Below the pieces are notes generated by a model. It was not told where the DNA came from. It searched no databases and saw nothing but the letters and a program-made list of their open reading frames with translations. From positions 124,001 through 188,000 of the forward strand of contig NZ_JBHLUE010000016.1 in the NCBI RefSeq assembly GCF_042434095.1: a stretch of 64,000 bases of DNA. Direction: 5' to 3'. This document shows, in pieces, positions 44,042 through 52,809 of this stretch; positions within the stretch are counted from its first letter, which is position 1, and every line of letters starts with the position of its first letter. This DNA is from KBS50 sp042434095 (GTDB taxonomy: Bacteria; Actinomycetota; Actinomycetes; Mycobacteriales; Micromonosporaceae). The translations under genes and the position numbers were made by a program.

Positions 44042-44992
44042 GTGAGCCGATCTGGCCCCTTGAGCAGCGATTCGACCCTTCGCCGGCTGGCCGCCGCGGG
44101 CGTGGTCGCGAACGTCGTCCTCGTCGTCACCGGCGGCGCGGTGCGGCTGACCGACTCGGGCCTCGGCTGCCCGACCTGGCCCCGGTGCACCGCGGAGTCC
44201 TACCGGACCACGCCCGAAATGGGCGTACACGGCATGATCGAGTTCGGCAACCGGATGTTGTTCTTCGTGATCGGCGCCATCGCGGTGGCCGGCCTGGTTG
44301 CCGCGCTGCGCCGCCGACCCCGGCCGCGCGGGCTGGTGCCGCTGGCCATCGTCGCCGGGCTGGGCATTCCCGCCCAGGCCGTGATCGGCGGGATCACCGT
44401 GCTGAGCGGGCTCAACCCGTGGGTGGTCGGGCTGCACTTCCTGGCCTCGATGGCCGTGCTGGCCGGCGCGTACGCGTTCTGGCGGCGCGCGGCCGAGCCC
44501 GACGTCCCGGCCGTGCCCACCGTCCCGGGGGCGCTGCGGGGCCTCACCGGCCTGCTGACCGGCGTCAGCGCGGTCGTGCTGGTGCTCGGCACCTTCGTCA
44601 CCGGCAGCGGTCCGCACTCCGGCGACCACGGCGCGGCCCGGAACGGGCTGGCCCCGGCCGCCATCGCCCAGCTGCACGCCGACGCGGTCTTCCTGCTGCT
44701 CGGCCTGTCGGTGGCGCTGTGGTTCGGGCTGCGGGCCGTGGGCGCGGACCGGGCGGCCCGGGCGGCCGCCGTGCTGCTCGCGGTGGAGCTGAGCCAGGGC
44801 GTGATCGGCTTCGTGCAGTACTTCACCCACCTGCCGATCGTGCTGGTCGCCGCGCACATGCTGGGCGCCGCCCTGGTCTGGCTGGCCACCCTCGGCGTGC
44901 TGTGGTCCACCCGCGAGCGCCATCCGGCGGTCGCCAACCCCACCACCGCCGACCCCGAACCCGCCAAGGCACTGGCCGTCCCCCGCAGCTAG
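44042..44992 (+). CDS. ctaA: Heme A synthase CtaA (COX15)
   Basis: 316-aa membrane protein converting heme O to heme A for aa3-type cytochrome oxidase. VVTGGAVRLTDSGLGCPTWPRC has the redox Cys pair; heme-ligand His residues lie in MGVHGMIEFGNRM, VVGLHFLAS, IAQLHADAVF and VAAHMLGAAL, with about eight membrane helices. GTG 44042 is chosen for the 7-nt spacing from TACGAT; ATG 44033 overlaps that box. Divergent from sufR, convergent with the ATP-grasp gene, and 1.5 kb from ctaB. Confidence 0.94.
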   Translation: MSRSGPLSSDSTLRRLAAAGVVANVVLVVTGGAVRLTDSGLGCPTWPRCTAESYRTTPEMGVHGMIEFGNRMLFFVIGAIAVAGLVAALRRRPRPRGLVPLAIVAGLGIPAQAVIGGITVLSGLNPWVVGLHFLASMAVLAGAYAFWRRAAEPDVPAVPTVPGALRGLTGLLTGVSAVVLVLGTFVTGSGPHSGDHGAARNGLAPAAIAQLHADAVFLLLGLSVALWFGLRAVGADRAARAAAVLLAVELSQGVIGFVQYFTHLPIVLVAAHMLGAALVWLATLGVLWSTRERHPAVANPTTADPEPAKALAVPRS

Positions 44993-45042
44993 GGCGCGTG
45001 TCAAAGCCCCTGGCCGGCCGAGGACTTTGACACGCGCCCTAG
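44989..45042. terminator. Perfect 18-bp inverted repeat spanning two stop codons
   Basis: CTAGGGCGCGTGTCAAAG (44989-45006) pairs exactly with CTTTGACACGCGCCCTAG (45025-45042) across an 18-nt loop. The TAG at 44990-44992 ends ctaA and the CTA at 45039-45041 ends the minus-strand ATP-grasp gene, so both stop codons lie in the stem. It can act as a terminator for both directions. Confidence 0.85.
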
Positions 45043-45947
45043 CGCAGCAGGCGGGCGGCGATGGCGTCGGCCAGCTGGTCGGGGGCGCCGGGAGCGTGCG
45101 ACAGGAACAGTGAGGGCTCGGTCAGCTCCAGCTCGACCAGCACCGGCCGGGAGTCCGGGCCCGGGATCAGGTCGACGCGGGCATAGAGCAGCCGCTCGGG
45201 ACCGCCCGGCACCGCCGCCAGCACCCGGTCACCCAGCTCGACCTCGGCCGGCTCCGGCACCCGGGCCTCGATCTTCTCGGCCAGGTAGAGGCCCTCGACC
45301 CCGGTGTCCGGGCCGGTCAGCATGGGGCCCTTGCGGATGGCGTGGCTGAACCGCAGCCCGTCGGGGTCGGCCAGGTAGATCAGCGCGGTCTCCCCCAGGG
45401 TGTCCACCGCCGCGAGGTAGGGCTGCACCATGCCGGTCCGGCCCGCCTCCGCCAGCCGCCCCAGGTGGGCCCGGGCGGCGGCGCGGTGCTCCGGGTCGGT
45501 CAGGTCGTACCGGCCGGTGTCCCGGCTCCCGGCGCTGATCGTGGGCTTGATCACGTAATCCCCGGCGGGCGGGAGCGACCAGGTCCGGTCCGGGGGGATC
45601 CACTCGGTGGGCACGGTGGGCAGGGTCCTCGACAGGCCGTCGAGGTAGGTCTTGTCGGTGTTCCACTCCAGCACGTCGGCCGGGTTGGCCAGCGCCGGCA
45701 CGGTCCGGGCCCAGGCGGTGAACTCCGGCCGGCGAGCCGGGTAGTCCCAGGTCGACCGGATCACGGCGAGCGAGACCGAGGACCAGTCCATCCCGGCGTC
45801 GTCCCACACCACCGGGACGGCGCGTACGCCCCGATCCGCCAGCGGACCGAGCAGCAGCCGGTCGTCCGGGTCCAGGTCGGGCAGGGCCGAACAGGTCACC
45901 AGGGCGACCCGGGGCGTACCCCGGGTCGCCTGGTCGTCCCCTATCAA
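45039..45947 (-). CDS. ATP-grasp domain protein
   Basis: About 302 aa, ATP-dependent carboxylate-amine ligase fold. VALVTCSALPDLDPDD, WDYPARRPEF, the ATP-binding strands DYVIKPTISAGSRDTGRY and MVQPYLAAVD, and the metal-binding end LLYARVDLIPG, VLVELELTEPSLFL are visible. This set resembles RimK/glutathione-synthetase-like and DcsG-like ligases of unknown substrate. The start is uncertain: TTG 45947 follows the upstream stop by 2 nt; the frame is open to 46109 but that overlaps the preceding gene. Confidence 0.82.
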   Translation of the reverse strand: MIGDDQATRGTPRVALVTCSALPDLDPDDRLLLGPLADRGVRAVPVVWDDAGMDWSSVSLAVIRSTWDYPARRPEFTAWARTVPALANPADVLEWNTDKTYLDGLSRTLPTVPTEWIPPDRTWSLPPAGDYVIKPTISAGSRDTGRYDLTDPEHRAAARAHLGRLAEAGRTGMVQPYLAAVDTLGETALIYLADPDGLRFSHAIRKGPMLTGPDTGVEGLYLAEKIEARVPEPAEVELGDRVLAAVPGGPERLLYARVDLIPGPDSRPVLVELELTEPSLFLSHAPGAPDQLADAIAARLLR

Positions 45948-45949
45948 TG

Positions 45950-46279
45950 TCAGCGAGCCATGGTCCGACGGGCCATCGAGCGCCAGAGATCGTTGCTCGG
46001 CCGCATCTGGTCCATGAGCTCGCGCTCCCATTCGTTCTCCACGGTGATGCCCGCGGTGACGCACGCCTCCCGGGCCACGTCCGTGCCCTCGGCGAACTGG
46101 TCGGCCCACACCCCGTCGGAGCCCACCAGGACGATCCGTGCCCCCCGCTTACCGACGTACTCGATGACCGCCCGCGCGCCGCCGTGCTCGGCGGCGAACG
46201 ACTTCAGGCCGGCCACGAGCCCGGAGGGGGCCGGACCGGTCTTCTCGGTCGTCAGCGTCGTATCGGAACCATCTGCCAT
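45950..46279 (-). CDS. Hypothetical protein, about 109 aa
   Basis: Small acidic protein: FAAEHGGARAVIEYVGKRGARIVLVGSDG suggests an alpha/beta nucleotide-like segment, then GVWADQFAEGTDVAREAC and a basic end RRTMAR. No family is recognised. ATG 46279 is 6 nt after TACGCT (minus strand, 46291-46286), so leaderless. It precedes the ATP-grasp gene with a 2-nt gap, so the two are probably one operon and might act together. Confidence 0.7.
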   Translation of the reverse strand: MADGSDTTLTTEKTGPAPSGLVAGLKSFAAEHGGARAVIEYVGKRGARIVLVGSDGVWADQFAEGTDVAREACVTAGITVENEWERELMDQMRPSNDLWRSMARRTMAR

Positions 46280-46500
46280 GTCCGCAGCGTAAACAGACGG
46301 AGGCTCACGTGTGGCCTGGTTGTCGGCAATATGTGACGGCAATTACCAGCAGGTTTAAGAATGCCGAAAGGCGATTCCGCCCCTTTGCACGCATCCATCC
46401 GTCCAGGGAAGCGGACAAAACAGTCAGAAATCCGACTCAAGCCACCGGAGGCCGGACCTTCGGACATAGCCCAACGTGGAAGTGGCCGGCCCGCGGAAAA
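46280..46500. promoter_or_regulatory. AT-richer intergenic region upstream of the hypothetical/ATP-grasp operon
   Basis: 221 bp between ctaB (stop at 46501) and the minus-strand operon start at 46279. Part of it (46330-46440) is distinctly less GC-rich than the surroundings. Apart from the TACGCT -10 box at 46291-46286 I see no gene and no strong dyad. Confidence 0.45.
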
Positions 46501-47457
46501 TCAGACCAGCGCGTCGACGGCGGCAGCCACGAACAGGATCGTCAGATAGGTGGTCGACCAGTGGAAAAGCCGCATCGGCCGCACCGCCTCGCCCCGGCTG
46601 GCCCGGCGCGCGAGCAGGTGCGCCTCGACCAGGAAGATCGCGCCGACCGTGCCCGCCGGCACCGCGTAGATCAGGCCGACTCCGGCGGCCAGCGGCCAGG
46701 CCGCCAGCGAGGCCAGCACGGTGAGCCAGGAGAAGAGCAGAATCTCCGTGTTCACCCGGCGTACCGAGGCCACCACCGGAAGCATCGGAATGTTGGCCCG
46801 GGCATAGTCGGCGCTGTATTTGATGGCGAGCGCGTAGAAGTGCGGCATCTGCCAGCAGAACACCACGGCGAACAGCGCCCACGCGGCCGGGCTCAGCGTG
46901 CCGGTCACCGCCACCCAGCCGATCAGCACCGGGGTGGCGCCGCAGATCCCGCCCCAGAAGGTGTTCTGGGTGGTCGTCCGCTTGAGCCAGAGGGTGTAGA
47001 CCAGGTCGTAATAGGCGATCGACCCGAGCGTCAGCAGGGTGGCCGGCCAGTTGGTGAAGGTCGCCATCAGCGCCGTGGAAACGGCCGCGAGCACCAGCCC
47101 GAACACCAGCGCGTTGCGCGGCGACACGGTGTGCGAGGGCAGCGGGCGACGCTTCGTCCGCCGCATGACCTGGTCGATGTCCCGGTCGATGTAGCAGTTG
47201 ATCACGCTGGCCGCGCCGGCGGCCAGCGAGCCACCGAGCAGGACCACGGCGATCAGCCAGAGCGACGGCAGGCCCCGGGCCGCGAGCATCATCGGCGGCA
47301 CGGTGGTGATCAGCAGCTGCTCGACGATGCGCGGCTTCGTCAGCATGACGTACGCGCGCAGGACGGAGCCCCATCCGCCCGGAGCGGTCGAACCGCTCGT
47401 CCCGTTCGCCCGAGCCGGCGAGCCGGCCGCGGTGGAGACGGGGCGCTCGGTGACCAT
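46501..47457 (-). CDS. ctaB: Protoheme IX farnesyltransferase (heme O synthase)
   Basis: 318-aa UbiA-family membrane prenyltransferase adding a farnesyl group to heme B. Asp-rich motif INCYIDRDIDQVMRRTKRRP and the second loop YDLVYTLWLKRTTTQNTFWG are intact, with nine or so membrane helices. ATG 47457; GTG 47463 is equally possible (AAGG 9 nt upstream). Its product is the substrate of CtaA, whose gene is 1.5 kb away. Divergent from tkt. Confidence 0.94.
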   Translation of the reverse strand: MVTERPVSTAAGSPARANGTSGSTAPGGWGSVLRAYVMLTKPRIVEQLLITTVPPMMLAARGLPSLWLIAVVLLGGSLAAGAASVINCYIDRDIDQVMRRTKRRPLPSHTVSPRNALVFGLVLAAVSTALMATFTNWPATLLTLGSIAYYDLVYTLWLKRTTTQNTFWGGICGATPVLIGWVAVTGTLSPAAWALFAVVFCWQMPHFYALAIKYSADYARANIPMLPVVASVRRVNTEILLFSWLTVLASLAAWPLAAGVGLIYAVPAGTVGAIFLVEAHLLARRASRGEAVRPMRLFHWSTTYLTILFVAAAVDALV

Positions 47458-47774
47458 ACTCACGGACTGCCACCTTCCGGCGTCGGCAGGGGAATTCTGA
47501 TCGGCAGCCGAGGCGGATCCGCGTCTGCTCACCGAAGCAACAGCGTACGCGCCGCTTCCCGGGCCGCCCGGCCGACCCGGCAACGGTGCGGGCGATCACA
47601 CCGGTCCCACCCGTTCGGTGGCCCGGCGACCGAGTAGCGGACCCCCGGGCCGGGTAGTCCTCCAGCAGGGTGTCCCGAAGGGCGACCGGGACGCAGATCC
47701 GCGCTCGGGTGTTCAACCGCGCTCGATAGGGTCATCACCGAGGGTTCCGCCCATTCGTGAGGAGCACATCGATC
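47458..47774. promoter_or_regulatory. Divergent ctaB / tkt intergenic region (317 bp)
   Basis: No gene seen. For tkt, CGCGCTCGATAGGGTC (47718-47733) contains the -10 box TAGGGT (47727-47732), followed by a leader with GAGGAG (47759-47764) 10 nt before GTG 47775. The same box, one base longer, lies before gap at 60917-60901. For ctaB, TACGCT (minus strand, 47547-47542) is a candidate -10 box about 85 nt upstream of the start. Confidence 0.55.
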
Positions 47775-49913
47775 GTGGCTGAAAATCGACGGGAGCCAAA
47801 CCCCTTGAACTGGTCCGACCTCGACCGCCGGGCCGTCGACACCGTACGCGTCCTGGCCATGGACGCCGTGGAGAAGGCCGGAAACGGTCATCCCGGCACG
47901 GCGATGAGTCTGGCCCCGGCCGCGTACCTCCTCTTCAACCGGCTGATGCGGCACGACCCCACCGACCCCGACTGGGCCGGCCGGGACCGCTTCGTGCTCT
48001 CCGCCGGGCACAGCAGCCTCACCCTCTACATCCAGCTCTACCTCTCCGGCTATGGCCTGAGCCTGGCCGACCTGCAGTCGCTGCGGCAGTGGGGCTCGCT
48101 CACCCCCGGTCACCCCGAGCACGGCCACACCGCCGGCGTGGAGACCACCACCGGGCCGCTGGGCCAGGGCGTGGGCAACGCCGTCGGGATGGCCATGGCG
48201 GCCCGCCGCGAGCGTGGCCTGCTCGACCCGGAGGCCGGCCCGGGCGCGTCCCCGTTCGACCACAACATCTGGTGCATCGCCTCCGACGGCGACATGGAGG
48301 AGGGCATCAGCCACGAGGCGGCCGCGCTGGCCGGGCACCAGAAGCTCGGCAACCTCACGCTGATCTACGACGACAACGAGATCTCGATCGAGGACGACAC
48401 CCGGATCGCCAAGAGCGAGGACGTGGCCGCGCGCTACGCCGCGTACGGCTGGCACGTGCAGACGGTCGACTGGCGCCGCGGCGACGCCGACCAGGGCGAC
48501 TACCACGAGGACGCCGAGGCGCTGTACCGCGCGCTGGTCGCGGCCAAGGCGGAGACCGGGCGGCCGTCCTTCATCGCGCTGCGCACGATCATCGCCTGGC
48601 CCGCGCCGAACAAGCAGAACACCGGCAAGTCGCACGGCTCGGCGCTGGGCGCCGACGAGGTGGCCGCCACCAAGAAGCTGCTCGGCTTCGACCCGGCGCA
48701 GAGCTTCACCGTGGACGAGAAGGTGCTCGCGCACGCCAGGGAGGCCACCGAGCGGGGCCGCGCGGCGCACGCCGAGTGGCAGCGGGCGTTCGACGGCTGG
48801 GCCAAGGCGAACCCCGAGCGCAAGGCGCTGTACGACCGGATGCGCACCCGTACCCTGCCGAACGGCTGGACCGACGCGCTGCCGGAGTTCCCGGCGGACG
48901 CCAAGGGCGTGGCCACCCGGGCCGCTTCCGGGAAGGTCCTGGAGGCCCTGGCGCCGGTGCTCCCGGAGCTGTGGGGCGGCTCGGCCGACCTCGCGGAGAG
49001 CAACAACACCAGCATGAAGGGCGAGCCGTCGTTCGTGCCGGCCGAGTACGCCACCAAGGAGTTCCCCGGCGACGAGTACGGCCGCACGCTGCACTTCGGC
49101 ATCCGGGAACACGCCATGGGCGCGATCATGAACGGCATCGTGCTGCACGGCGGCACCCGCCCGTACGGCGGCACGTTCCTGGTGTTCAGCGACTACATGC
49201 GCCCGTCCGTGCGGCTCGCCGCGCTGATGAAGCTGCCGGTCGTGTACGTCTGGACGCACGACTCCATCGGGCTCGGCGAGGACGGCCCGACGCACCAGCC
49301 GATCGAGCACCTCAGCGCGTTGCGCGCGATCCCCGGCCTGGACGTGGTGCGCCCGGCGGACGGCAACGAGACCGCCTGGGCGTGGCGGATGGCCCTTGAG
49401 CACACCGACCGGCCCACCGGGCTGGCGCTCAGCCGGCAGGCCCTGCCCACCGTCGACCGGTCCGAGCTGGGCTCCGCCGAGGGCGTGGCCAAGGGCGGCT
49501 ACGTGCTGGCCGACGCCTCCAACGGCAAGCCCGAGGTGATCCTCATCGGCACCGGGTCCGAGGTGCAGCTCTGCCTCACCGCCCGGGAGCGCCTGGAGGA
49601 GCAGGGCACCCCGACGCGGGTGGTCTCGATGCCCTGCCAGGAGTGGTTCCGGGAGCAGGACCAGGCGTACCAGCAGTCGGTGCTGCCGTCCGGCGTGAAG
49701 GCGCGGGTCAGCGTCGAGGCCGGCATCGCGATGTCCTGGCGCGACCTCGTGGGCGACTGCGGGGAATGCGTGAGCATTGAACACTACGGGGCCAGCGCGC
49801 CGTACAACGTGCTGTTCGAGCAGTTCGGGTTCACCCCGGACCGGGTCGTGGCGGCGGCACACGCCTCGATGGCCCGGGTCGGCACGATCACCGGCACCAC
49901 CACCGGCAACTGA
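47775..49913 (+). CDS. tkt: Transketolase
   Basis: ThDP enzyme of the non-oxidative pentose-phosphate pathway, 712 aa. GNGHPGTAMSLAPAAYLLF, the ThDP/Mg motif CIASDGDMEEGISHEAA, catalytic Glu in HFGIREHAMGAIMNG and TGSEVQLCL are all family features. Start GTG 47775 (VAENRREPNPLNWSD) with GAGGAG upstream; GTG 47757 overlaps that site. First gene of tkt-tal-pgi-zwf-opcA-pgl. Confidence 0.96.
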   Translation: MAENRREPNPLNWSDLDRRAVDTVRVLAMDAVEKAGNGHPGTAMSLAPAAYLLFNRLMRHDPTDPDWAGRDRFVLSAGHSSLTLYIQLYLSGYGLSLADLQSLRQWGSLTPGHPEHGHTAGVETTTGPLGQGVGNAVGMAMAARRERGLLDPEAGPGASPFDHNIWCIASDGDMEEGISHEAAALAGHQKLGNLTLIYDDNEISIEDDTRIAKSEDVAARYAAYGWHVQTVDWRRGDADQGDYHEDAEALYRALVAAKAETGRPSFIALRTIIAWPAPNKQNTGKSHGSALGADEVAATKKLLGFDPAQSFTVDEKVLAHAREATERGRAAHAEWQRAFDGWAKANPERKALYDRMRTRTLPNGWTDALPEFPADAKGVATRAASGKVLEALAPVLPELWGGSADLAESNNTSMKGEPSFVPAEYATKEFPGDEYGRTLHFGIREHAMGAIMNGIVLHGGTRPYGGTFLVFSDYMRPSVRLAALMKLPVVYVWTHDSIGLGEDGPTHQPIEHLSALRAIPGLDVVRPADGNETAWAWRMALEHTDRPTGLALSRQALPTVDRSELGSAEGVAKGGYVLADASNGKPEVILIGTGSEVQLCLTARERLEEQGTPTRVVSMPCQEWFREQDQAYQQSVLPSGVKARVSVEAGIAMSWRDLVGDCGECVSIEHYGASAPYNVLFEQFGFTPDRVVAAAHASMARVGTITGTTTGN

Positions 49914-49929
49914 GGGAAAGAGGTCAGCG

Positions 49930-51108
49930 ATGACGGACAGATTGGGCGAACTCACCGCCGCGGGCGTGGCGGTCTGGCTTGACGACCTTTCCCGGGTACG
50001 CCTCAGCTCCGGCGGCCTCGACAAGCTGCGCCGGGAGGACCACCTGGTCGGCGTCACCACCAACCCGACGATCTTCGCCAAGGCGCTCAGCGACGCCGAC
50101 GAATACAACTCGCAGCTGCGCGAGCTGGCCACCCGGGGCATCTCCGTCGAGGAGGGCGTCCGGATGCTCACCGCGTACGACGTGCGGTGGGCGTGCGACG
50201 TGATGCGCCCCGCGTACGACGCGAGCGCCGGGGTCGACGGCCGGGTCTCGCTGGAGGTCGACCCGCGGCTGGCGTACGACACCGAGAAGACGGTGGCCGA
50301 GGCCAAGGCGCTGTGGTGGCTGGTCGACCGGCCGAACCTCTACATCAAGATCCCGGCCACCGAGGCCGGCATCCCGGCGATCACCGAGACGCTGGCGGCC
50401 GGCATCAGCGTGAACGTGACGCTGATCTTCGGCCTGGAGCGCTACTCCGCGGTCATGGAGGCGTTCCTGGCCGGCCTGGAGCAGGCCAAGGCCAACGGCC
50501 ACGACCTGTCCACCATCGGCTCGGTGGCGTCGTTCTTCGTCTCCCGGGTCGACACCGAGGTGGACAAGCGGCTGGAGAAGATCGGCTCGGACGAGGCCAA
50601 GGCGCTGCGCGGCAAGGCGGCCGTGGCCAACGCCCGGCTGGCCTACCAGCGGTACGCCAAGGTCTTCGCCTCCGACCGGTGGCAGGCGCTGGCCGACGCC
50701 GGCGCGCACCCGCAGCGCCCGCTGTGGGCCTCCACCTCCACCAAGAACCCCGACTACCGGGACGTCATCTACGTCGAGGAGCTCATCGCGCCGGGTACCG
50801 TCAACACGATGCCCGAGCCGGTGCTCCGGGCCTTCGCCGACCACGGCGAGGTCCGCGGCGACACGGTGACCGGCGCGTACGACGACGCCCAGCGGGCGAT
50901 CGACGCGCTCGGCTCGGTGGGCGTCGACTTCGACGACGTGATCGCCACCCTCGAGCGGGAGGGCGTGGAGAAGTTCGAGGCCAGCTGGCAGGAGCTGCTC
51001 GACGGCGTCCGCAAGTCGCTGGAGGCCGCGGCGCAGGGGCAGGGCAGCCCAAACGAGGCCGCCAAGGGCAACGCGGAAGCGGCGCAGCGCGCGGGTGGCA
51101 ACGCGTGA
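49930..51108 (+). CDS. tal: Transaldolase
   Basis: 392 aa, the long actinobacterial type. VGVTTNPTIFAKALS, the Schiff-base Lys in NLYIKIPATEAG, SVNVTLIFGLERY and LWASTSTKNPDYRDV are intact. ATG 49930 has AGAGG 6 nt upstream, 16 bp after tkt. The C-terminal 25 residues are Ala/Gly/Gln-rich. Confidence 0.95.
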   Translation: MTDRLGELTAAGVAVWLDDLSRVRLSSGGLDKLRREDHLVGVTTNPTIFAKALSDADEYNSQLRELATRGISVEEGVRMLTAYDVRWACDVMRPAYDASAGVDGRVSLEVDPRLAYDTEKTVAEAKALWWLVDRPNLYIKIPATEAGIPAITETLAAGISVNVTLIFGLERYSAVMEAFLAGLEQAKANGHDLSTIGSVASFFVSRVDTEVDKRLEKIGSDEAKALRGKAAVANARLAYQRYAKVFASDRWQALADAGAHPQRPLWASTSTKNPDYRDVIYVEELIAPGTVNTMPEPVLRAFADHGEVRGDTVTGAYDDAQRAIDALGSVGVDFDDVIATLEREGVEKFEASWQELLDGVRKSLEAAAQGQGSPNEAAKGNAEAAQRAGGNA

Positions 51109-51112
51109 TCCC

Positions 51113-52774
51113 ATGGGCCGCGACGTGACTGACCTGCTCTCCGGCCCGGTGGAGGCCGGCGGCGGGGTCTCCGTGTACGGCGCGGAGGCGGTGGACCGAT
51201 CGGCCCCCGCCTCCGCGCGGTCCGCCCTGGTGGCGGCCGGGGTGCCGGGCCGGATGTCGGCCCGGGACGCCGGCCCGGGGGGCGCCGGGTCCGTCGGCGG
51301 GGCGCGGACCGGCCTCGGCTGGCTGGACACCCACCGCCGGAGCCGGGAGCTGCTGCCGCAGCTCGCCGAGCTCTGCGACGAGCTGGGCGACCTCGAGCAC
51401 GTGGTGGTCGTCGGCACGGGCGCGGCCGCGCTGGCGTCGGCGGCCATCGCCCGCACCACCGGCCGGCCGCTGACCGTGCTCGACGGCGTCGATCCGGTGC
51501 GGGTGCGGGCCGCCCTCGGCGACCGGCTGGAGCGCACGGTCGTGGTGCTGGCCGACGGAGCCGGCTCGTCCCCCGCTACCGACGCGCTGCGCCGGGTCTA
51601 CCGGCAGGCGTTTCTGGACACCGGCCGCACCGCGGCCGAGGCGGGCCGGCACTTCGTCGTGGTCACCGAGCCCGACTCGCCGCTGGTCGAGACGGCCGCC
51701 GAGCTGGGCGCGTTCGTGGTGCTCGCCGAGCCGGCGGGCGGCGGCCGGTTCGCCGCGCTCGACGCGTCCGCTCTGGTGCCCGCGGCGCTGGCCGGGGTGG
51801 AGGTGGTCGAGCTGCTCGACCAGGCCGAGGAGCTGGCCGGCGCGCTGGGCGGGGAGCGGGACAACCCGGGCCTGGCGCTGGGCGCCGCGCTCGGCGCGGC
51901 CGCCACCAACGGCCGGGACCGGGTCGCGCTGCTGCCGGACGGCAGCGGGCTGGACGGGCTGGGTGACTGGATCGCCCAGCTGCTGGCCGGCGCCACCGGC
52001 CGGGACGGGGTCGGCATCCTGCCGGTGGTCATGGAGGCGCCCGGCAGCCCGGGGTCGACCGGTCCGGACGTCCTGTCGGTCAGCTACGGAGGCGCGCTGC
52101 GGGCCGGGGCCGTACCGGGTGGCGGGGCCAGCCCCGACCTGGCCGTCGTCGGCCCGCTCGGCGCACAGTTCCTGACCTGGCAGTACGCGGCGGCCGTGGC
52201 CGCCGAGGTGCTGGGGGTCGACCCGTTCGACCGGTCCGGGGTGGCGGCGGCCGAGCGCGAGGCCGAGCGGCTCCTGGCGCAGCGCGGACCGACCGGAACG
52301 CCGACGTTCGTCGAGGGTTCCATCGAGGTGTACGGGCCGACCGCCGGCCCGCGAGACCTCGCCGGCAGCCTCGCGGCCCTGCTCGCCGGCATCGGCGCGG
52401 GCGGCTACCTGGCCGTGCAGGCCTACCTGGACCCCTCGGCCGACGCCGATGCCGCGCGGCTGCGCCCGCTGCTGGCCGCGGCCACCGGACGGACCGTCAC
52501 CTTCGACTGGGCGGCGCGGGCGCTGGCCGGCGCCGGCCAGTACCATCGGGGCGGCCCGCCGCTCGGGTCGTTTCTCCACCTCACCGGCGCGGCCGACAAC
52601 GACCTGCCGGTGCCCGACCGGCCGTACACCCTCGGCGAGCTGCAGGCGGCCCAGGCCGCCGGTGACCGGGCGGCCCTGCGCCGCCGGGATCGCCCGCTGC
52701 TCCGCCTGCACCTGACCGACCGGGCGGCTGGACTGAGTCAGCTGCTCCACGCCGTCCGCAATCTCCGGAGTTGA
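51113..52774 (+). CDS. pgi: Glucose-6-phosphate isomerase, divergent actinobacterial type
   Basis: 553 aa, SIS-fold. HVVVVGTGAAALASAAIAR, LVVLADGAGSSP-like, HFVVVTEPDSPL and TRDGVGILPVV-like parts follow the two-SIS layout of the operon-linked Pgi of actinomycetes, which differs strongly from E. coli Pgi. It sits between tal and zwf as in relatives, linking glycolysis to the oxidative branch. ATG 51113 is 4 bp after the tal stop; GTG 51095 overlaps tal. The assignment leans on context. Confidence 0.82.
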   Translation: MGRDVTDLLSGPVEAGGGVSVYGAEAVDRSAPASARSALVAAGVPGRMSARDAGPGGAGSVGGARTGLGWLDTHRRSRELLPQLAELCDELGDLEHVVVVGTGAAALASAAIARTTGRPLTVLDGVDPVRVRAALGDRLERTVVVLADGAGSSPATDALRRVYRQAFLDTGRTAAEAGRHFVVVTEPDSPLVETAAELGAFVVLAEPAGGGRFAALDASALVPAALAGVEVVELLDQAEELAGALGGERDNPGLALGAALGAAATNGRDRVALLPDGSGLDGLGDWIAQLLAGATGRDGVGILPVVMEAPGSPGSTGPDVLSVSYGGALRAGAVPGGGASPDLAVVGPLGAQFLTWQYAAAVAAEVLGVDPFDRSGVAAAEREAERLLAQRGPTGTPTFVEGSIEVYGPTAGPRDLAGSLAALLAGIGAGGYLAVQAYLDPSADADAARLRPLLAAATGRTVTFDWAARALAGAGQYHRGGPPLGSFLHLTGAADNDLPVPDRPYTLGELQAAQAAGDRAALRRRDRPLLRLHLTDRAAGLSQLLHAVRNLRS

Positions 52775-52809
52775 GAATGAGCCAGAGGACGACAGGGCAA
52801 GGAGGAGGC

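Noticed and set aside
44989..45042. Insertion sequence ends
   Set aside because: The inverted repeats are only 18 nt apart with no transposase or target duplication visible, so a terminator-type element is more likely.
47529..50306. Minus-strand open frame of 925 codons over tkt and tal
   Set aside because: No recognisable domains. The opposite strand encodes intact transketolase and transaldolase.
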